From assembly GCA_937864295.1 (NCBI GenBank), contig CALMJA010000071.1, forward strand, positions 1 to 39,300: 39,300 nucleotides of DNA, in the 5' to 3' direction. Source of the DNA: an uncultured Candidatus Altimarinota bacterium. Lineage in GTDB: Bacteria > Patescibacteriota > Gracilibacteria > BD1-5 > UBA6164. Shown piece by piece: positions 32,909 to 39,300 of this stretch; position 1 is the first letter of the stretch; each line of letters begins with the position of its first letter. The position numbers and the translations under genes are program-made. The notes under the pieces were generated by a model that made no database searches, had not been told where the DNA came from, and saw nothing but the letters and a program-made list of their open reading frames with translations.

Positions 32909-35900
32909 TTATCTTTTTAATCTTAGATTTATTTTTAAATCTTCTATTTCTAAATCTTTATTTATTTCAAAAGTATCTAGACTATCTACAATTGTAGATA
33001 GAGTTTCATTTTGAATATATTCTTTGAAATTTGATATAACTTCATCACAACCTGATATAGAAACTTGTATTCTATCATCTACTTTATAATCTGCTTCTTT
33101 TCTAGATTCTTGAATATGTCTTACAATATCTCTTATATAACCTTCATTTTTTAATTCAGGAGTTATTTCAGAGTCCATTGATATAACCATACCAAATCAA
33201 GCTTCTATTGCATTTGCAGTATTTCCTGATTCATAAACAAGTTCAAAATCTCAAGTTTCAAGAGTAAATTCTCAAACTAAAACACTTCCGTTTTCCAATT
33301 CTGTGAAATTACCAGATTTAGCCATTTCCATAATTGCTTTTACATTGCTACCAAATTTTGGACCAATAGTTCTACCATTTGGTTTACATATTTTTTTAGC
33401 TAAAGTAGTTCATTCTACAACTAAAACATCTTTTACATTTAATTCTTCTTTTATTATTTCTTTATAATAATCACTTATTTCAAATGTAATTGTTATAGAT
33501 TTAAGAGGTTGTCTTACTCTTATTTTTTGATTTGCTCTCCAAGCAAGACCTAGAGAAATTACTTTTTGAACTAAATCCGTGTCTTTATTTAACTCTAAAT
33601 TGATTAATTTTTCATTGTATTTTGGGAAATCTGTTAGATGAACTGATTTATCACTCGTTAAGTTTTTGTAAATATGTTCACTTACAAAAGGCATAAATGG
33701 AGCAATTATTTTACAAGTTTCAACAAGAGTATAATAAAGAGTTTCATAAGCTTCTAGTTTATCTGTATCATTTTCAGTTTTCCAGAATCTTTTTCTACTT
33801 CTTCTTATATACCAATTTGTTAAATTATCCATAAATTTAACTATTGGTTTTGCAGCTTCGTTAAGCTTGTATTCATCAAATCATGTTCAAACTTCTTTTG
33901 CTAATTCATTTAATTCTGAAATTAACCATTTATCAAGATTATTTTTTAGTTTTATATTTTCTATACCTTTTGGTGAGAAATTATCTATATTTGCATAAGT
34001 TGTAAAAAATGAATAAGTATTCCAGAAAGGTAATATTACTTTTTTAACTACTTCTTCAACTCATGATTCCATAAATCTTAAATCTTGCGCTTCAACTACA
34101 GGAGAATTCATAAGATAAAATCTCATTGCATCTGCTCAATATTTATCAAAAATGATTTGTGGATCTGGATAATTTTTCTTTGATTTAGACATTTTTTGCC
34201 CATCTTCAGCCAATACTATACCATTAACTATTACATTTTTCATAGGAGCTACATCATATAGAGCAACTCATAAAACTATAAGAGTATAGAACCAACCTCT
34301 TGTTTGATCAAGACCTTCTGCTATAAAATCTCAAGGAAATTTGAAACTAGAATCTTTTTCAAAAGGGTAGTGTTTGCTAGCATAAGGCATAGCACCACTT
34401 TCAAACCAACAATCAAGAACTTCAGGAATTCTTTTTAAAATTGTTCAAGTTTTAGGATGTTTTATTTTGATATTATCAACAAAATGTTTATGAATATCTA
34501 CTTCTTTGTCTGTGTCAGTATAAAAATATTTACCATTTTTTTCTTGTATTTGTCAGAAATCTTTGTTTAGTTCATACATTTCTGCAATAGAACCAATACA
34601 AACTTCTTCACTTTTATCTTCACTTTGCCAAACAGGAATTGCACTTCACCAATATCTATTTCTAGAAATATTCCAATCTCTTGCTCATTCAAGCCATTTT
34701 CACATTCTTCAAGTTTTTATTTCTCCTGGAACCCAAGATATATTTTTGTTTGCTTCAACCATTTTGTCTCTTATTTTTTCTACTGCTACATACCAAGCTG
34801 AAATTGCTCTATATATAAGCGGAGTATCACATCTCCAGCAATGTGGATATGAGTGGTCATAAGTATTTATCAAAATAGTAGCATTTTTTTCTTTTAATTT
34901 TGTTAATGCTAATTCGTTGTATTCAAATACTGGGATTCAGTTGTCTGTAAGTAGATTTTCAGTATTTCAATTATCTGCTATATGAGCAACAAAACCTAGC
35001 TTTTGTTCTTTACCTATTACATTATCATCTTCTCAATATGCAGGTGCTATATGAACTATACCAGTACCTGATTCAGTTGTTACATGATGACCAGCAACAA
35101 CACTAAAAGAATTTTTATCAAGTGATAAACCAAGAGGCATAGAATTTGCTTCATTTAAAGTCCAAAAATCATCAAAAAGAGGTTCATATTTTATCCCAAC
35201 AAGACAAGCTCATTTATATGTTCTAACTATAGTATAATCTTCTTCGTTCTTGTAATAACTTGAAATTCTATCACTAGCCAATACATAAGTATCTCAAGTT
35301 TTTTTATCTAAAAGTTCTACATAATCTATATCTACTCAAACAGCAAGTCATAAATTAGCTGCTAGAGTCCAAGGAGTAGTTGTCCAAGCTAATATATATT
35401 TATTTGAACTTCAAACTACCTTAAATTTAACAGTTGCAGTTTTATCTTGCTTATCTTTGTATCATTGATTTACTTCAAAATTTGAAAGAGGAGTACTACA
35501 TCTTGGACAATAAGGAACTACTCTATGACCTTCATAAATTAATCCTTTATCATAAAGACTTTTGTAAACCCACCATACAGATTCCATGAAATCACTATCC
35601 ATAGTTTTGTATGAGTTTTCCATATCTACCCATCTTCACATTCTATCTACTGTTTTTTTCCAATCTTCTACAAATCAAAAAACATTGCTTCTACAAGCTT
35701 CGTTAAATTCATAAACTCAGATTCTTTTTTCTATATCGTCTTTTCCAGATATTTCCATCTTTTTTTCTACGATATTTTCAATAGGTAATCCGTGACAATC
35801 CCAACCAAATTTTCTATCAACTCTAAAACCATTCATAGTTTGGTATCTAGGAATCACATCTTTTATTGTACCAGCCAAGATATGACCATAATGTGGAGTT

Positions 35901-36058
35901 CAAGTTGCAAATGGAGGACCATCATAAAAATTAAATTCTGGAGCATCAATTCTATTTTCTATAGATGCTTCAAATATTTTATTTTCTTTCCAAAAAGATA
36001 GGATTTCTTCTTCTAGTTTTGGGAAAGATTGGCGAGGGTTTACTTCTTTAAAGTTCAT
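32909..36058 (-). CDS. ileS: isoleucyl-tRNA synthetase (type 2, eukaryote-like)
   Basis: IleRS charges tRNA-Ile and edits valine. It is 1049 aa, the length of type 2 enzymes. The class I signatures are H56-Y-G-H59 (FATGTPHYGH) and K622-M-S-K-S626. The CP1 editing domain shows [15 protein letters not shown] and [15 protein letters not shown], and [10 protein letters not shown] and [12 protein letters not shown] are typical IleRS motifs. Candidate zinc cysteine pairs occur in YCPRCSTPL and HCWRCDTPL. The PHYGH form and the C-terminal extension ([19 protein letters not shown]) match type 2 rather than the usual bacterial type 1; type 2 enzymes are often less sensitive to mupirocin. The membrane protein gene ends 22 nt upstream. 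No T-box is visible before either gene. Confidence 0.97.
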
Positions 36059-36080
36059 AGGTTTATTTTTAGTAATAATT

Positions 36081-36905
36081 TTAATAAGTTACTTCATTAT
36101 AATAATTATTATTATAATTTTCTAATTTAATATTTGATAAGTTATTTTTATAATAATAAGATAATATAGATATTATTATTAATATTATATAAAATAATAT
36201 TTTTAATAATCTATGCCACCATTTATTTTCTAAAATAATATTCTGAATTTTTTCTCAATATATTATGTATAATATTCATTTATGATAAAAGTAGTATAAA
36301 ATGATCCCAAATATTATAGTTATAAGTAAATAATAATTTATTATAAAGAAAACTATTATTAATATAATAAAGATTATTTTTACTATATTGTTCTGATTAT
36401 TATAATAATTTATAATTTTATTATTTATAGGTAAATTTAAATTTATATTAATTTTTTTAGATTCATTCTTTAGTATTTTTCTATTTTTAAAGTTATCAAT
36501 TATTTTTTTTATTAAAAAATAATGAATTAATATTAATCATATTAATAATGTTGAAAAAACTACTATTTTAATAGTATCATTATTAATTATTATATATTTT
36601 TCAATTATTAAAAAAATTGCTGAATATAATATAAATCAAAATATAGGTATATAATATATTGTTCAAATGAAAAATAATATATAAATTATTTTAGATATTT
36701 TTTTTAATATATATGAAATTCATATATAAATCAAAGCAATTAAATATAATATAAATATGAAAGTTAATTCTGAGTAATCATTTTTATTAATTATTTTCGA
36801 TTGTTCTATTTGATTTGATATCTTATATTCTGAAAAACTTGAAAGAGTTCAACTGCTTAAATTATTATTTATTCAAGTTTCATTTGATAATGAAAAATTT
36901 GCCAT
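36081..36905 (-). CDS. polytopic membrane protein of unknown function (274 aa)
   Basis: I do not recognise a family. After about 45 polar residues there are some six predicted hydrophobic segments (for example [47 protein letters not shown] and [16 protein letters not shown]), separated by basic Asn/Lys loops. Composition is extreme: Ile, Asn, Tyr and Lys dominate, and the DNA is among the most AT-rich in the window. A WWHR motif lies before the last segment. It lies 22 nt upstream of ileS on the same strand and is probably co-transcribed. Its upstream flank is the palindrome island. Confidence 0.8.
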
Positions 36906-36925
36906 ATTTAGTTTTATTATTTTAT

Positions 36926-36943
36926 AAAAGCAGGAGAGCTTTT
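36926..36943. terminator. small hairpin upstream of the membrane protein gene
   Basis: AAAAGC and GCTTTT enclose AGGAGA and are followed by TT (plus) or ATAAAA (minus). It could be a weak terminator or a leader hairpin about 20 nt upstream of the membrane protein start. Confidence 0.45.
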
Positions 36944-36952
36944 TTCTTTGTC

Positions 36953-36970
36953 CTTTTGTCACCAAAAGTA
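36953..36970. repeat. palindromic repeat copy 1 (CTTTTGTCACCAAAAGTA)
   Basis: This copy matches the consensus CTTTTGGTCACAAAAGTA, with the G and C around the centre in opposite orientation (GTCACC rather than GGTCAC). A further half copy (CCAAAAGTGC) follows. Confidence 0.8.
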
Positions 36971-37208
36971 CCAAAAGTGCTTAAGAGTTCGAACTTTCGC
37001 ACACAGTCTACTAGGTTTTTTCTCTCGTTTCACGGCGAAATCTCACCCTTAAGAATCCCATTGATACATATCGAAAGATTTTTTGTTTTTTACTATTTTT
37101 AAAAACTTCTAGAAACATCCAGGGGTCTTAGGGGTTGAGATAGTGATTACAAGCCGTAAGTAACATAACTATACTAGCTAGTTCGAAAACCCCTAAAACT
37201 TTTGCTAC

Positions 37209-37226
37209 CTTTTGGTTACAAAAGTA
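37209..37226. repeat. palindromic repeat copy 2 (CTTTTGGTTACAAAAGTA)
   Basis: One mismatch to copies 3 and 4 (T for C in the centre). Confidence 0.85.
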
Positions 37227-37237
37227 GGAAGTGGTTT

Positions 37238-37255
37238 CTTTTGGTCACAAAAGTA
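37238..37255. repeat. palindromic repeat copy 3 (CTTTTGGTCACAAAAGTA)
   Basis: Identical to copy 4 and 29 nt from copy 2. Confidence 0.88.
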
Positions 37256-37295
37256 AGATAAAATGTAAAATCTTTTCAGCTAATTATTTTGTTCT

Positions 37296-37313
37296 CTTTT
37301 GGTCACAAAAGTA
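37296..37313. repeat. palindromic repeat copy 4 (CTTTTGGTCACAAAAGTA)
   Basis: Identical to copy 3 and 58 nt from it, exactly twice the spacing of copies 2 and 3. It lies just downstream of the small-protein gene ending at 37342. Confidence 0.88.
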
Positions 37314-37341
37314 CATATAGTTTTATAAAAATATATATTTT

Positions 37342-37608
37342 CTACTTTGTATTTTCCAATGCTTTACTTATTTTTTCAACAACTTCTCTACATTCAGAAA
37401 TTAATAGTTCTTCATCTGCTATTTGTCTATATATTTTTTTTACTTGTTCAGTTTGAGTAATACTTCAAGTTATTTCATTTAGAGTTATTTGGCTAAGTAA
37501 ATAATGATAATTTACAACTATATCAGCTGCTCTTCACATTTCCATCATAACTCTATTTAAATTTTCTTTACTAGGTTCTTCTCATAAACTTTGTACATAA
37601 TCAATCAT
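37342..37608 (-). CDS. small helical protein of unknown function (88 aa)
   Basis: I do not recognise a family. The protein is all-helical and acidic (MIDYVQSLGEEPSKENLNRV ... ISKALENTK), with no signal peptide or membrane segment and one cysteine near 74 (ISECREVV). It ends in TAG, a minority stop here. It starts 6 nt after the CYTH gene stop, so it is the last gene of a three-gene operon. Confidence 0.72.
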
Positions 37609-37614
37609 ATTTTT

Positions 37615-38184
37615 TTAGTTATTTTTTAAGATTTCATATATTTCTAAATTTTGGTTTCTAGCACAAACAGTTGCTTTTCAAGAAGTTTCAAAATCAAAAG
37701 TTGATTCAAGACCTATTTTTTTTCTAAAATCTTCTATTAAATCATTTACTTCGTTTTCATTTTTATCTTCTGAAATAACTTCTATTTCATATCTTTTTCA
37801 GTATTGGAAACTATCTATATCTATATTTATAGTTTCTCATCACATTTTGTATTCAAATTTTTCTCTACTAGTGTCTATAAATAATACTCATGTAGTATCG
37901 TCTATAGTTATGTTAAATTCTTTTTTCAATATAGTATCTATTTCATCATCTCAAACTATCTCTTCTGATACTACTAAATTTGTTTCATGATTTATAGTTG
38001 TTATTTTTAGCTCATATATACCATTCCTCATTCTTAGGTAATACATAGCCTTAAATAATCTATAATCACTAGTATCTAAATAATAGTCTTTTAAATTTTC
38101 TATTCATATTCTTTTACAATTTTCTACTATTTTTTCATAGTCATCAAGTCTAAAAGTATATTTTTTTTCTATTTCAGTATGCAT
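37615..38184 (-). CDS. CYTH-domain protein (triphosphate tunnel metalloenzyme)
   Basis: This 189-aa protein starts MHTEIEKKYTF, the ExExK signature of the CYTH superfamily. The tunnel strands DYYLDTSDYRLF, YYLRMRNGIYELKI and YGKRYEIEVIS supply the alternating Arg/Lys and Glu residues that bind a triphosphate and a divalent metal. Members are thiamine or inorganic triphosphatases and, more rarely, class IV adenylate cyclases. Length and sequence fit a small triphosphatase, but the substrate cannot be read from the sequence. It is the central gene of an operon with two small helical proteins (gaps of 11 and 6 nt), downstream of the structured-RNA candidate. Confidence 0.87.
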
Positions 38185-38195
38185 TTATATTTTTT

Positions 38196-38429
38196 TTAAT
38201 TTTTAAAATCTGTAATTAATTCTAATGCTGTTTCTTTGTATTCATCATCACCAAATTCTAAAAATAAAGTTGCTTCGTGAAGGATATCATCTATCTTATC
38301 CATATCACTTTCATTTAAACCACATGTATAAAGTGTTTCAACTATGTAATCTATATTATCCATATTTTCTTGAACTAATGCTTCTTCAAGTTTAGATAAA
38401 TAATTTGTGTATAATTCTGCTTCTTTCAT
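38196..38429 (-). CDS. small acidic helical protein of unknown function (77 aa)
   Basis: I do not recognise a family. MKEAELYTNYLSKLEEALVQ is followed by helices rich in Asp and Glu (NESDMDKIDDILHEATLFLEFGDDEYKE). An in-frame ATG further upstream would add a hydrophobic 22-residue stretch, but that part is only the translated T-tract of the terminator, so the ATG at 38429 is preferred. It is the first gene of the CYTH operon and lies directly after the long hairpin ending the structured region. Confidence 0.75.
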   Translation of the reverse strand: MKEAELYTNYLSKLEEALVQENMDNIDYIVETLYTCGLNESDMDKIDDILHEATLFLEFGDDEYKETALELITDFKN

Positions 38430-38470
38430 AATGTAATAGTAAATTATAAAATAAAACTTTAATAAATAAA

Positions 38471-38525
38471 AAAGTATAAAAAATGTGTATTTCAATTTTA
38501 TTGAAATGCATATTTTTTATACTTT
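38471..38525 (-). terminator. 25-bp hairpin ending the structured leader (terminator/attenuator)
   Basis: Arms of 25 nt enclose TTTTA. They match except at two positions, which are G-U wobbles on the plus-strand RNA and A-C mismatches on the minus-strand RNA. On the minus strand the stem is followed by TTTTTTATTTATT. Its 5' arm overlaps the GAAAGT of an alternative helix upstream. Confidence 0.75.
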
Positions 38526-38663
38526 CGGTCCTTCGTTATTGAAGAAAGTTACCACCTAAAGCAATACTTAATTTTATTTTTTTTACGAGAGATTTCACTA
38601 CTCGGGAGATTCTACTAAGTTTTATACTTTTCTTTCTCCAGCATTGTCTGTTGATAGCAGACT
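38521..38663 (-). ncRNA. candidate structured RNA / riboregulator upstream of the CYTH operon
   Basis: Read on the minus strand, this gene-free region folds into a consistent set of helices. They are: a GTCTG/CAGAC hairpin (38646-38662); a closing helix AGCATTG/CAATACT (38640-38646 with 38562-38568, one G-U); inner hairpins GGAGA/TCTCC (38605-38609 with 38635-38639), AAGT/ACTT and CGAG/CTCG; then GGTGGTAAC (38548-38556) and ACTTTC/GAAAGT (38544-38549 with 38521-38526). The last helix shares five bases with the following terminator stem, so the two are mutually exclusive, as in a transcription attenuator. GGTGGTAAC recalls the T-box TGGNACC bulge, but no synthetase gene follows. No known riboswitch class is recognised. 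Confidence 0.5.
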
Positions 38664-38715
38664 CAAACGCTTTTATTTACAAGATAAATTTAATTATTTT
38701 TTTGTTTTTGTAAAG

Positions 38716-39300
38716 TTAATTTGAAAACTCAGTGCAATAATGAGTAGTTATGTATATTTTATAATAATCACTATCTTTAAAACTATTATTATTTTCTTTT
38801 TTTATAGCCATTCAAACTCAAATATATTTTAAATTTTTATGAATTATAGTTCTATAATGTGCATCAAGAGGGTATTTTAGTCATTTTTCAGACATAAACA
38901 TATCAAAAATTTCTTTGCTAGCTTTTAAAGCTTCATCACTACAATCGCTATCAGTTTTTTTGCAATAAAATGAATGATATCATAGATTCTCTGAACTAGT
39001 TACACCATTGCTAACTCTACATTTTACTCATCTTTCTTGAAACCATTTTTCTATTTCAGAGTAATCATAAAAACTACTATTAGAGCTTCTTTTATGATCC
39101 ATAACTCATTTTTCCATATTATTAAATGACCATTCGAAAGCAGTATTATCTAATCTTTCATCATAAGTATAATATGTTTTTAATTTAGCGTTATATCTAG
39201 CATCATTATGCCATGTTAACCAATTATCTTTTATAATAGAAAAGTCTATTTTATTTTCTTTGTAATGATTTTTAGAAAAAGTGGAAAATTTAATTTGTTT
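38716..39300 (-). CDS. CAP/SCP-domain protein, 3' part
   Basis: The window contains the last 194 codons; the N-terminus lies beyond 39300. The CAP (CRISP/antigen 5/PR-1) pattern is visible: WLTWHNDARYNAKLKTYYTY (helix 1 with the HN..R motif), TAFEWSFN, ENLGYHSFYC, a helix, then YRTIIHKNLKYIGVGMAIKK (the H..N....GVG signature) and YYKIYITTHYC. Four or more cysteines (KCRVSN, FYCKK, SDCSDE, HYCTEF) suggest disulfides, so the protein is probably exported. Bacterial CAP proteins are secreted or wall-associated and of varied function. The structured-RNA candidate begins about 50 nt after its stop. Confidence 0.85.

Larger units (their letters stand above)
36945..37315. repeat. GC-richer noncoding island with palindromic repeats
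   Basis: No gene with normal features lies between 36906 and 37341. The stretch 36950-37210 is visibly richer in G and C than the surroundings and shows several potential helices: GTGC...GTTCGAAC...GCAC (36977-37002), TTTC-ACGGC-GAAA (37028-37040), and TTAGGGGTT (37128-37136) with AACCCCTAA (37188-37196). It is bracketed by four copies of an 18-bp palindrome. It may be a repetitive extragenic element, a miniature mobile element or a structured RNA; I cannot decide which. Confidence 0.65.

Noticed and set aside
36815-37102. 95-aa plus-strand reading frame entering the palindrome island
   Set aside because: It begins inside the antisense of the membrane protein gene, has no domain, and translates palindromic repeats.
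36980-37195. tRNA-like GTTCGAA motifs in the palindrome island
   Set aside because: No flanking T-stem, anticodon stem or acceptor stem could be paired around either copy.
38430-38495. Hydrophobic N-terminal extension of the 77-aa protein, resembling a membrane segment
   Set aside because: It is the translation of the terminator T-tract; the ATG at 38429 gives a consistent soluble protein.
38521-38663. Canonical T-box riboswitch
   Set aside because: Only GGTGGTAAC resembles the T-box bulge. No specifier stem could be assigned and no aminoacyl-tRNA synthetase or amino-acid gene follows.

Overview
The window is very AT-rich and can only be read with UGA as glycine (genetic code 25). In-frame TGA occurs tens of times per kilobase and falls on invariant glycines: the RlmN radical-SAM region, both ClpC Walker A loops, the MurC ATP loop, the Xer and IleRS motifs, and the PBP KTG box. 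TGG still serves as tryptophan. Genes end in TAA, rarely TAG. This code, the gene content and the compact layout point to the Candidate Phyla Radiation, Ca. Absconditabacteria (SR1) or Ca. Gracilibacteria. I cannot choose between them from the sequence alone. All starts I assign are ATG. They lack a recognisable Shine-Dalgarno sequence and sit behind short A/T-rich leaders.

Layout. 1-4.0 kb (minus): start of an unidentified gene, riboflavin synthase, tRNA-guanine transglycosylase, an HD hydrolase and a site-2 protease. 4.1-8.3 kb (plus): a giant 1401-aa protein of unknown function, facing a pilin-like protein. 9.0-11.8 kb (plus): rlmN and secD, with secD facing pth-murC. 13.8-16.0 kb: a HAD phosphatase, a Xer recombinase and a 63-aa Gly/Trp-rich protein. 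16.0-22.4 kb (minus): methionine aminopeptidase behind two large secreted proteins, then ClpC. 22.5-28.9 kb: a YtxH-like protein, peroxiredoxin, an LCP-PBP1A cell-wall operon and YbaB. 29.0-32.8 kb: an acidic repeat protein, a beta-CASP ribonuclease with a large insertion and a 3' frameshift, and a small HAD protein. 32.9-36.9 kb (minus): type-2 isoleucyl-tRNA synthetase behind a membrane protein. 36.9-37.3 kb: a gene-free, GC-richer island with four copies of an 18-bp palindrome. 37.3-39.3 kb (minus): a CYTH-domain operon, a structured-RNA candidate with an attenuator-like architecture, and the 3' end of a CAP/SCP-domain gene.

The genes cover envelope building and protein export (PBP1A, LCP, MurC, SecD, site-2 protease), translation and RNA maintenance (IleRS, Tgt, RlmN, Pth, Map, beta-CASP RNase), proteostasis (ClpC), peroxide defence and recombination. 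No tRNA, rRNA, CRISPR array or insertion-sequence transposase was recognised.

The most unusual points are: long, often perfect, bidirectional terminators into which the stop codons of convergent genes are built; the putative riboregulator at 38.5-38.7 kb; the palindrome island at 37 kb; the single-base frameshift next to a conserved beta-CASP C-terminus; and several large lineage-specific proteins.
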